Made by a program: the position numbers and the translations under genes
In this document: positions 9,243 through 20,900 of the stretch, one piece after another
Position numbering within the stretch: position 1 is the first letter of the stretch
How the letters are laid out: each line of letters starts with the position of its first letter
The notes under the pieces: model-generated
Seen by the model: only the letters and a program-made list of their open reading frames with translations
Told to the model about the DNA's origin: nothing
Databases searched by the model: none
Source: Bacillus stratosphericus
GTDB taxonomy: Bacteria > Bacillota > Bacilli > Bacillales > Bacillaceae
Direction: 5' to 3'
Assembly (NCBI RefSeq): GCF_020524495.1
Contig: NZ_JAIVLB010000012.1
Coordinates: forward strand, 17,820 to 81,819
DNA: 64,000 nucleotides

Positions 9243-11916
9243 CTATCATCCCGCCTAACAGTTGTGCGGCACTTTCTAAGTCATCCGCTTCATTTTCACC
9301 GTCATCTTCTATTGGTTTATCTTGTCCTGCTGCTTTGTTTCTTAATTGGTCTGCTATTTGTAAAACGGTTGTATATTGGAACAGCTCCATCACGGTCAGC
9401 TCCTGCTGAAATTCCTCTTTCAATTTATTTGACAGCTCAACGATATTAAAAGAGTTCCCGCCCAAATCGAAAAATGGATCATCTAATCGAATCTGAGAAG
9501 CAGGGACTTGTAAAATAGAAGCGAAAATACGAACAAGCTTCTGCTCTGTTTCATTATGTGCCTGAATGGTCACTGTCTCTTGCTCGCTCGGCTGCTGATC
9601 TTCTGGATTCGGCAGTGCTTGAATATCTAATTTCCCTGATAGATTTAAAGGAAATTGATCGACCTGAATCAAATGCCTTGGGACCATATAACCTGGTAAT
9701 CTTTCACTTAAGGACTGGCGAAGTGCACGCTGATCTATGACTTGTTTTGCCATCAAATAAGCACAAATGTATTGGTCCTGCTCTGTCGTTTCCTTAGGGA
9801 TCACAATGACATCTTGAATGAATCCCTGATAATGTGGATCATCTAGAATAGCTCTACGAACTTCTTCTAGCTCAATCCGATATCCTCTGATTTTCACTTG
9901 GTTGTCGATCCTTTTGGCAAATTCCAATAACCCATCAAAACGCCATCTTGCAAGGTCTCCCGTCGTGTATATCATCCCGCAGCCCAACTCTGGTTTTTTG
10001 ATAAATTTCTCCTTGTTCAGATCAGGGTGATTGATGTACCCACGTGCTACACCATCACCTGCGATATACAGTTCACCAAATACGCCAATCGGAACTGGCT
10101 CCCCTTGCGCGTCACATATGAAGATACGCTCATTTGGCATTGGCTGCCCAATAGGAATGACTTGTTCATCCCAATCATGTGGAATCAAAAAAGATGATGA
10201 CTGAACAGTACATTCAGTAGGGCCATATATATTAAACATGATGGGTCCTTCACTTGATAAATGCTGTAAAAATTGATCCCTCAGCTCTTTTGTGAATATT
10301 TCTCCGCCCACAAGCAGCATGTCCAGTGCAGGCAGGTCCTGTTTCGATTGCCCTGCTGCTTTGTTCATCAGCTTTAAATGAGAGGGTGTCACATCTGACA
10401 GCTGAATATGATTGTTTTGATAAAAATCCCATAACGCATGACCATCCATTCGGACTTCATCTTTTGCAATATGCAGCGTATGTCCGAGCAACAATGTTGG
10501 AAACAACGTTTGAACAGACGCATCAAAAATATGTGAAGCCAGCATTCCTACTTGCAAATCATCTGAGAGTAGATCAAAAAAGCGTGTTTTCATTCCGTAA
10601 ACCAGATTAATGACCTGACGATGTTCAATGACAACCCCCTTCGGATGTCCTGTCGTGCCTGATGTATACAGCACATAAGCCATATCCGAAGGCAAAATGG
10701 ATGAAATCAGCTTCTCTTTTGCTTCCGATTCATGAAGCATGTCTTGCATAACGTGAACCTCGACATCCAATCCATCATCTCCGGCTGAATCCGATACAAT
10801 GGCCTTAGCACCACTGTTGTTGAGCATATACCGAATTCTTTCGATCGGCAGATTCACATCAATCGGTAAATAAGCATAGCCAGCCTTTAGTATGCCAAGA
10901 ATAGCAATCACAAGTTCAGCAGATCGATACATTTTAAGACCAACTGGGGTCTCCCTTGTCATCTGACTTTGAGAAAGTCTAAGCGCTATGCGATCTGATA
11001 AACGGTCTACCTCTTCATATGTATAGGAGGTGGTGTCAAACACAACGGCCGTTCGGTCTGGATGTAACTGGACTTGCTGTTGAAATAAAGACACAATATC
11101 ACGATCAACTGGATAAGGGAGCGACTCCCCTTGAAATGCATCAAATAATTGACTTTTTTCCTTTTCAGACAGAAATGAGTGTGTGCTCATGGCTTGTTCA
11201 GGTGCTTTGAGAAATTGCTCTAAGAGTATCATGAAATGATTGGAAAACTGCTCCATCATTTGATCTTCATAAACTGAAGCATCCCAGTGGACTTCGGCAT
11301 GAAGGTGATCTTGTTCTTTCTTCCATACAATGAGTACATCCGCATTTAATTGCTCTCGATCAGCATGTCCATGCAATGTCTCAAACGCACAAGCCAGATT
11401 GACACGCTGATTGCTATCTCCTATTGAGTGCCAAATTTCATCCATTAAAATGTGAACAGGGTAGTTTTGATGACGCACTGCCTCCTGAAACGATTGTTTT
11501 ACTGCGTCTAATCCTGCGCTAAAGCTCATATGAACATCAATCTCTGCCTTGAGTGGCAGCATATGATTAATGGCGCTTTGATTGCCGGACTGTTCCATTG
11601 TAGGAACAGTCACCATCAATTCAGTTTTTCCGCTATAACGTTGCAACAAGCCAAATGCGGCTGTGGTCAGCACAATAAACATTCGCAAATCAGAATCTCC
11701 ACATAATTGCTTTAACGAATGGTTCACAGCCGTAGGGAAGGACGAATAAAGCGATCGATTAAGTGCAGCAGGCTTGGCTTGTAAAACCGTATTGGGAATG
11801 CGTCCATCCAACTGAGCATCTGATAAAATAGATGTCCAGTAGGCTCTTTCCTTCACCTTTTCCTTCGCCACTGCTTTTAGTTGAAAATCATCCTGTTCAA
11901 TCACTCTTCCATTCAC
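9235..11916 (-). CDS. amiJ: Amicoumacin-type NRPS AmiJ (partial C-A-PCP)
   Basis: NRPS of 893 residues that would activate and load one amino acid for condensation by the C domain at the end of AmiI. Residues about 20-270 resemble only the C-terminal half of a condensation domain: it begins at an AYW-type motif and no HHxxxDG is present. An adenylation domain follows (TSGTTGHPKGV near 422, NIYGPTECT near 564), then a PCP (GGNSFN near 820). Reading the specificity positions by eye gives D-A-Q-D-L-G-I-V-Q-K. This looks more like published Gln codes than common Leu codes, although the amicoumacin scaffold requires Leu. The ATG at 11916 has an AAAGAGGTGA ribosome site 8 nt after amiI. Family assignment is secure; the substrate is not. 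Confidence 0.88.
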   Translation of the reverse strand: MNGRVIEQDDFQLKAVAKEKVKERAYWTSILSDAQLDGRIPNTVLQAKPAALNRSLYSSFPTAVNHSLKQLCGDSDLRMFIVLTTAAFGLLQRYSGKTELMVTVPTMEQSGNQSAINHMLPLKAEIDVHMSFSAGLDAVKQSFQEAVRHQNYPVHILMDEIWHSIGDSNQRVNLACAFETLHGHADREQLNADVLIVWKKEQDHLHAEVHWDASVYEDQMMEQFSNHFMILLEQFLKAPEQAMSTHSFLSEKEKSQLFDAFQGESLPYPVDRDIVSLFQQQVQLHPDRTAVVFDTTSYTYEEVDRLSDRIALRLSQSQMTRETPVGLKMYRSAELVIAILGILKAGYAYLPIDVNLPIERIRYMLNNSGAKAIVSDSAGDDGLDVEVHVMQDMLHESEAKEKLISSILPSDMAYVLYTSGTTGHPKGVVIEHRQVINLVYGMKTRFFDLLSDDLQVGMLASHIFDASVQTLFPTLLLGHTLHIAKDEVRMDGHALWDFYQNNHIQLSDVTPSHLKLMNKAAGQSKQDLPALDMLLVGGEIFTKELRDQFLQHLSSEGPIMFNIYGPTECTVQSSSFLIPHDWDEQVIPIGQPMPNERIFICDAQGEPVPIGVFGELYIAGDGVARGYINHPDLNKEKFIKKPELGCGMIYTTGDLARWRFDGLLEFAKRIDNQVKIRGYRIELEEVRRAILDDPHYQGFIQDVIVIPKETTEQDQYICAYLMAKQVIDQRALRQSLSERLPGYMVPRHLIQVDQFPLNLSGKLDIQALPNPEDQQPSEQETVTIQAHNETEQKLVRIFASILQVPASQIRLDDPFFDLGGNSFNIVELSNKLKEEFQQELTVMELFQYTTVLQIADQLRNKAAGQDKPIEDDGENEADDLESAAQLLGGMIDE

Positions 11917-11924
11917 CTCTTTAC

Positions 11925-14900
11925 TTATATTTTTAAGTCATCTAATTCGAAAAGAGATACGTCGTCTAGTTGCTTGAATGAAGAAGTCAGTTCGATATCC
12001 TCTAATCTCACTGCATCTACTGTGACAGCTCGCATGATGTCTTTCAGCAAGCCGGCAATGCGCTGAATGGTTTCCTCTGTGAAAAGTTCTGTATTATATT
12101 CAAGGGTTGAAGAAAGCCCGTCTCCCTGCTCATACGCAATCCACAATAAATCAAACCGCGACGTTCCTGTCTCATACTGATAATCACTAAAGGTTAAACC
12201 TCCTACCTTCAGTTCTGGCTGATTCATATTTTGCAAAGCGAACACAGCGTCAAACAATAGATTCCGGCTGACATTTCGGCTCAGCTGCAGGTCTTGGACC
12301 ATTTGTTCATATTGAAAATCTTGATGTCCGAAATCATCAATCACATATGCCTTTACATCGCTAAGGAACTCACGGTACGTCATTTCTCCTTTAGGATATA
12401 AACGAAGTGGCAGCATATTGACAAAGATACCGATGACTTGCTGCAGCTCCTCTTGTTTTCTTCCTGATACTGGAACCCCAACCGTGATATCTGATTGCCC
12501 GCTTAATTTATGAAGTAAAATCTGATAAAGACTTAACAGCCCCATAAACAGAGTTGCATCTTCTTTTGAAATGACCTGTTTAAACGCGTTCAGCTCTGCT
12601 TCTTCTATACGGAACGTATAATGTCCGCCTCGGAATTGTCTCACCTCTGGCCGGTTGAAATCTGTTGGTAAATCTAGTGCAGGTGCACCTTCCAGCCGAT
12701 TTTTCCAATAATCACTTGATTCTTTGAGTGCATCAGAAGCAAGCATGTCATTTTGCCATTCTGAAAAATCTTTATATTGAAGAGCTAAAGGTGCAAGCGT
12801 CCTTCCATCATATAACTGCATAAAATCGTTGACCAAAATATCTTGAGAAAGACCATCTGAGATAATGTGATGCATGTCCAGCATGAGCACAAACTCCTCT
12901 TCTGCGACCTTCATCACACCTACCCTCATCAATGGGGCCTCACTTAACGTAAAGGGAGTCAGAAATTGTTCAATCACTTGTTTTTGATCTTCCTCAGATG
13001 CTTGACTTGATCCTTTCGTGACATCAAACAGTGTGACAGAAAACGGCACCTCTTCTTCGATCTTTTGATAAGGGATGCCATTCTTTAGTACAAACGCTGT
13101 CCGCAAACTTTCGTGACGCTTGATTAGCTGTTGAAATGCCCATTCCAATCTGCTGATATCGAGCTTACCTTTAATCCGTCCCGCTTTAAATTCGTTGTAT
13201 CCTGTACTGCTCAAATCCATTTGCTGCATAAGGTACAAACGTTTTTGGGCAGACGACAGAGGATAACGTTCCTTCACTTCGGCTTTTTCAATCACCTGAT
13301 ATGTCGCTGTATCTGCTTGATCGATATATTCTGCCATTAAACGAATCGTTGGCATTTGGAAAAATTGAGGCAGCGTCAGTTCTACACTAAATGCACGATG
13401 AATGATGCCAATAAAGGTGATCGCCTTTAGGGAATCTCCTCCCATTTCAAAGAAATGATCATCTATGCCAATTTCATCAATCTTAAAGAACGCTTGCCAA
13501 TGTTGACTTAGTTCCTTCTCCAGCTCTGTTTCAGGTGCGACATAATTCGTCGACAGCGCTGGTCGGGAATACATCGTCCCATCTTGTACATGCTCACCGT
13601 CACTCTCTTCTTCGCGAGATAGACGATCTACATATCGGTGGATGCGATCGTGTAAATCTGTTGTCGAAATGACAATATGTTCAACTTGAAGAAGTGAAAG
13701 CAGTCGCTCAAAGATCGCTCTTCCTTCTTTTTCTGTAATCAACGTTTCGGTGACATCATCCCCGATTGGAAGATCCAACTGCTTGCCATCCTCAAATTCC
13801 CAGCCGTCAAAGCTAATCACAGACCACTGCGTTTGCGAACGTAGATTGCGTTCATATACGTACGCATCGATGAAATGATTCACAGCTGTATAGGCTGTAA
13901 AACCAAGTCCACCCAATATTGGTGACAAGGATGATAGCACAAAGCAGAAATCAAGTGGTCGATCACCGAGGGCAGCATTCAGATGAAGTACACCGTTCAT
14001 CTTGGCCTCAAAATGCGGCTCTGAGAATGTGTCATCCGTTTGCTCCATCACCCGGAATGATTGGTCACCAGTTACACCTGCTGCATAGATTACACCGTCA
14101 ATTTGTCCATAGGACGCATCCACTGCGCTTATTAATTGCTGGATATCCTCTCGGTGACGAACGTCTACTTTCTTTATCAGCACTTCTGCGCCAGTCTCTT
14201 CCAGTGCCATGACCTTTTGAATTTTCTTCTTTGTTGGATCATGTTCATCATGCGTCGCTAGCCACTCGGGCCACTCGCTTCTATCAGGCAGTCCAGACCT
14301 ACTCGTTAGGACCAATTTTCCCTGCGTTTGCTCGGCCAAAGTCTGGGCGATGTTCAATCCTATAAAACCAAGTCCGCCAATTAAAATGTACACACCATCT
14401 TTTTTAGCCAAATGAACGTGTCCTGTTTCAGGAACTGAACCTTTCGCATACTTTTTCACATATCGTTTATTCCGTCGATAGACAGTGAGAAGCTGTCCAT
14501 ACGTTCGATCTAGTTCATCGCTGATTTGTTTCAACAAACTGTTTTCCTGAACACCATTTTCTACTGGACGATCCACATCAAGAATACGATAATGTAAGTT
14601 CGGTGTTTCTTGTGAAATCACCATGGCAGGTCCAAGATGGACAGCTTTCTCAGGATAAAGCACAGGCTCTCCGCCAATGGCATACGTCAGCGAAGAAAGA
14701 ACTGTTATCAATACCTTTTGGTCAAAGACATATTTCTTCAATGCCTGTCCGATATAAAGTAAGGAGTAATAAGAATCTCGCTGCGTTTGCACGACCCACT
14801 CTTCCTCCGTTTGGGATGAAAGTCGATCTGAAAGTCCCCATAGATGGCAAACATTTGTCACGTTGATATGATCATCTACCAGATTCGAGATGAGCTTTTC

Positions 14901-17900
14901 ATAATCAGATGGCACATGAGAACGAATGGTATAGCTTTTTTGATTATGCTTCGTAAACTGATCTCCTTTTTGAACCACAACGTACTCTTTCCGTTTCGTC
15001 AAAAGCTCAGCTGCTACCTTCTCTCCGAAAGCAGATGGCTCTGCAAATAAAAGCATGGCTCCAGCAGAGGAATCATCGGATGGCGAGCAAGGTAAAAGAT
15101 CCGCTTCCCAATGAGGGGTATAGAACCATTCTTCCATTGGCCTCTTTTTTCCAAACCGCTTTGAATTGTCGTGCTTTACAAGATCTGATGGATCATACCA
15201 ATAGGAGGTACGATCAAACGCATACGTTGGTAATGGTGTTTTCAATGCTTGACGGTTCATCTGGAATCGATTCCAATCAATCGACAGCCCGTGTGACCAT
15301 AAACGACCAATCTGTGCGAGTAAAAACTCACTATCCGTCACATCTTGTTTTGCATGCCTTAGCACATGGCATACCTGCTGATTCAGGCCGTTGAGAGATC
15401 GGTTGACCATGACACTTAAATCCTGTCCAGGTCCAATCTCAATTAATTGAATATTCTCCTCTTGTAAGATATTCCTGATGCCTTCAGCAAAGCGAACCGT
15501 ATCGGTCATATGCCGTTTCCAATAAGACACATCTCCAGCGCTCTTGTCTGTCATCCAATCTCCTGATAAATTCGAAATGAATGGAATTCGGAGCTTATTG
15601 GCTTTGATATGTTGCAATTTTTCTCCGAATTGCTCCGCTGCTTCCTCCATGACATGTGAGTGGGCCGCAATTGTGCCGCCTAATCGCATACACATCAATC
15701 TTTTGTTCTTCAACTCATTTTCAAATTCATTGATCGCCTCTTCAAGCCCTGACACGATACATGAAGAATCATTGACGACCGCAAGAGAAACATCCTTTGG
15801 AAGCATCGGTTTTAATTCTTCTTCAGGTAAAGGAACACTCATCATGACGCCAGATGGAGACGCCTGCATGGCATTAGCCCGGTAAGCAACCATAGACATC
15901 GCATCCTTTAAGCTGAATACTCCAGATATAGCTGCTGCTGTTAATTCGCCAAAGCTATAGCCGATCATCACATCAGGGCGAATGCCCCAATCAATGAAGA
16001 GCATTGAGAGTGCATATTCAATAGCAAAAATGGCTGGCTGTGCATATTGAGTGCTTGCCAATTTTTCGTGCGCCTTATCTGTTTCAACGGCTAATGGATA
16101 CAGAATACGGGCAAGGCTTGTCCCTGTTGCTTCTTCATATGCTTGAAAACAGGCATCCATTTGCTCCTTGAAATAAGGCTCTTCTCGATACAAATCTAAT
16201 CCCATATTGAGATATTGATTGCCTTGCCCTGAAAACATAAAAACAATCTTTTGTTTTTCAACATGCGAATGCATGAGCTTGCCAATGCCCTTTCCTTGCT
16301 TTTCTTTTAACACACGCAAGGCATCTTCTCTGCTTCCCGCAACAAATGCCTGACGGAAACCAAAAAATTGTCTGCCTGTTTGCAGGGTATACGCTACGTC
16401 CGCCAAATTGATAGAAGGCGTGTTTTCGATTTGGGTCATGAGTTTTTCTTTTATTCTTTCAATGCTCGTTTTGCTCTTCGCTGATAGGACAAGCAGCTCG
16501 GCAGAACGCGGCATTTGCTTACGATCTCTTTGCGGTGCTTCTTCTAATATGACATGCGCATTTGTTCCACCCATTCCAAATGAGCTCACTCCAGCTCGGC
16601 GCAAATGTGAAGACGGCTGCTTCCAGTCGGTCAGTTCGGTGTTCACAACGAATGGGCTATGCTCAAATGCAATGTTTTCATTGGCTTTTTTGAAGTGAAG
16701 ACTTGGCACAAATGTTTGATGCTGAAGCGAAAGCACTGCTTTGATCAAGCCAGCCGCTCCTGCCGCTGCATCCAAATGTCCAATATTTGTTTTCACAGAC
16801 CCAATGCGGCAAAATTGTTTTTTCTCTGTTTGGAAGGCTTTTGTCAGCGCCTCTATTTCAATTGGATCACCAAGAGACGTTCCTGTTCCGTGTGTTTCTA
16901 CATATTCAATCGTTTCCGGTGAAACATCTGCCTGACGTAAAGCATCCTGAATGACACGTGTCTGCCCTTCAACGCTTGGTGCATTGAAGCCAACCTTTTG
17001 ATCGCCATCGTTGTTGATGGCAGAGCCCTTAATGACTGCATAAATATGGTCACCATCCTCTATGGCTTCACTGAGTGCTTTTAAAGCAACAAGACCAACG
17101 CCATCTCCGCCAACTGTTCCATCTGCTTGATCGTCAAAAGCGCGGCAATGACCATCGCTTGATTTCACCATGTTCTGCTGATAAATGTAGCCTGATTTTA
17201 CTGGGTGTAAAATCGACACACCACCCGCAAGCGCTACATCTGAATCACCATTTGCAATGGATTGACAGGCCAAATGTAGAGCAACCAAAGAGGTCGAACA
17301 AGCAGTTTGAAGCGTTAATGCCGGCCCTTTCAAATTCAATTTATGGGCAATTCTTGTACTAACGGTATACGTATCATTAAGTGAACCCACTTCAAATAGT
17401 TCTGACATACTGCTATCAAGGGACGATGCAAATTGTTGAATCCATTGAAAGTTCGATGTGGATCCAGTAAATAAACCGACCTTACCTGTATAATCTTCCT
17501 GTACATATCCCGCATCTTCCAGGGCCTTATAAGCGTACTCATGTAACAGGCGAATTTGAGGATCCATCATTTCTGCTTGACCTGGTGAATAACCGAAGAA
17601 GGATGCATCAAACAAATCAAATCCATCGATCACACCTTTTGCTCTCACATAATCTGGACGTTCAAAGGTTTGACGGTCAATGCCAGCTTCAAGCAGTTCT
17701 TCATCGGAAAAGAACGAAATCGATTCTTCTCCTTTCTTCAGATTTCGCCAAAATGCCTCAACATTTTTCGCACCAGGGAATTTTCCAGCTATTCCAATAA
17801 TCGCAATTGGCTCGTTTTCTTTTCTTCTCTTTTGGTTCGCGGATTGTGTGTCGACTGTTACCGGCTCTGATGCTCCGCTTAAATATGATGCAAGCTCTCT

Positions 17901-20900
17901 GATTGTCGGACGGCGGAACATTTCTACCATTGGAATGCTTTGATTTAATCGCTTAGCAAGCTGTTGGTTGACATGAATCAGATTGAGAGAATGCCCGCCG
18001 ATGTCAAAGAATTTGTCATGAACACTTATCTCATCTAAACCAAGGACTTTTTTCCAAATGTCATGAATGACCTTCTCTGTGTCAGAAAGGTTGTCTGATC
18101 CCATCAGCTTTTTCGTTTGCTGCGGCTGTTTTAATGCAGGCAGTGCCCGTTTATCTAGCTTGCCATTAGCAGTCAGCGGCATATCATCCAATTGAACAAA
18201 GTGAGATGGGATCATATAATCTGGCAGCTGATCAGCCAATACTTGTTTCATTGCGGATTCATCTAGTATGGCTGTCGTGATAAGGTAAGCTGCCAAACAG
18301 GGTGAACCAGAAGCATCTGGTTTTACAACGACAGCCGCTGCTTTGACCCCTGGCTGTTCATTTAGCCAGAATTCAATTTCACCTGTTTCGATACGATAGC
18401 CTCTCAATTTCACTTGATCATCATTTCGTCCTAAAAACTGAATGAGGCCATTAGGCAGAATACGCGCTACATCACCAGTTTTATAAATTTTTTCACCTGG
18501 CTGGAAAGGATGGTCTACAAACCGCTCTTCGGTAAGTTCTGGGCGATTCAAATAGCCTTTTGCGACACCCTTCCCACCAATATATAATTCTCCGATGGTC
18601 CCTTCCGGCATGAGATTCATATGTTTGTCAAAAAGAAGGATATCCGTATGCTGTGCGGGCTTTCCGATCGGTACATACACGTCTTGATCACGGTCTTGAT
18701 CATATCGATGAATCATGCAGCCAACAACTGTTTCAGTAGGGCCATATTCATTCACAATATCAATTGACTGCGGGAATGATTGCTGAATGGATTTTGCTAA
18801 AGATGTTTCCAACTGTTCTCCGCCTAAGATGAAGCATTTCATTTGGCTGTCTGGAAAAGACAGATGCTTAATAAACTGCAAATGAGACGGCGTGAGCTTC
18901 ATTACATGTGCACGATTATCCTTTATAATTTCTTCGACAAGCAGCTGCCGGTTTTCATGGTGATAAATCATGATGGTATTTCCTGAAATCAGTGGTGTAA
19001 AAATAGAAGTAACCGTCAGGTCAAATGACAGTGAAGTATACAAAGCAAAATGCCTTGTTTCTCCTCGAACATAGACTTGTTTTGCCCAGTCAATATAGTT
19101 GGCTAGGCCAAGATGGTGAATGAGTACACCTTTAGGTCTTCCTGTCGTTCCTGATGTATAAATGCAGTAGGCTGTTTGGTCTGAGGTGATGGCTGTTGTA
19201 AGGTTATCTGATGATCCAGTGTATAAATCCGGCTGTGTGATATCAATTTTTTCTCCGTTATAATCGTAAGTAAGCCCGTTAATCGGATGAGTCAGGAGCC
19301 ATTCAACCCCGCTGTCTTCTAATAAATACTCTATACGTTCCTGCGGGTATTCAGGATCAATTGGCACGTAAGCACCGCCAGCTTTTAAAATCGCCAAGCA
19401 TGCCACAACCATTTCAATGGAATGCTCTGCTAAAATACCGACACGCTGCTCCTGTTTAACCCCTTTCTTTTGTAAATAATGTGCGAGCTGATTCACTCTC
19501 TTGTTGAGTTGTTCATATGTCACGGTCGTATCGCCAAACTCAACTGCCGTTGCAGCTGGCGTTCGTTCCACTTGCTCTTCAAATAGATCAATCACCGTCG
19601 GTTCATTACAAGAAGATGCTCCGTCATATTGACGAAAGACCGCTAGCTGCTTTTCTTTCTCTTCTTCTGATAGTAGCTGTAATTGATCCGCAGATTTGTG
19701 CGGATGTTCACAGGCATCAGACAAGAGATGCAGAAAATGCTGACACCATTTTTCGATTTGTTCAGCTGAAAAACTGACTGGGTTATACACCAATGAGAAA
19801 TGTAGTTGATCATCAAACGCCTGAACACTAAGCGTCAGATCGAATTCCGTCTGCTCTGTCATCTCAAACCCACGAATACGAACAGGATGATCGTTCTTCG
19901 TTAGCATTTGATCAAGTGGATAGTTTTCAATTACGACGATTGAATCAAATAACGATTGCTCTGCCGTCATACCTGCATACTTCTTTAAATCAGATAGTGG
20001 CGTATGTTCATATTCATTCCTAATGGCTACGTCACGATTGACTTGCTGCATATATTCGAGAATAGTCTGCTCCTGTTCGAATGAGACCCGCAGCGGTAAT
20101 GTGTTAATGAACAGGCCTGTCATCCTTTCTATATGAGGCACATCCGCATTTCTTCCTGATACTGTTGTTCCAAACACAATATCATCTTGGTTGGCATATC
20201 TGGATAGCAAAACACCCCACAGCGTATACATCACAGATGCCAATGTCACGTCATGTTTATTCGTGAAATCGTTCAAACTCTCAGCAATGGAGGCTTCCAC
20301 CTGATGCTCATATTTTGAGAAAGCCCCTGTGGCTTCATACGCGCTACCTGACTTTGGAAGCAGTTCTGAATAACTCCAGCCATCCAAGACATTTTTCCAA
20401 TAGGAGGCTTGTGCTTCTGTCTGTTGAAGGTTTTTCTGCTGCCATTTGACAAATGATTGATAGGACGGTCTTTGTTCAAGAAGGGGGGTGTCCCCATTAG
20501 ACAACCGCTCATATGCACTCATCCAATCACTTAATACAATCCCAAGGCTCCATCCGTCCAATAAAATGTGGTGGAAGCTAATCAGAATCCAACTGACTTC
20601 ATCATTGACCTCACATAAAGTCAAGCGAAATGGGACTTGCTGTAGATCAAAACGTTCTTCTCGGTCCTGTGTCACCACCTCTTCTTTCAACAGATGAAGA
20701 GGCTGCCCAGATTGAGTCAAATCACGATATCGAATATCAGGCTGATGCTGCTTCAGCACAATTTGTACAGGCCTTGCGAGCTCCTGCCACCTAAACAATG
20801 TTCTGAGCATGTCATGCTGATTGGTGACATTCGTCCAAGATTGTTCAAAAGTTTCTCGATCAAGCTGTCCATCTATTTGGATCAGCAGTTGTTCAAAATA

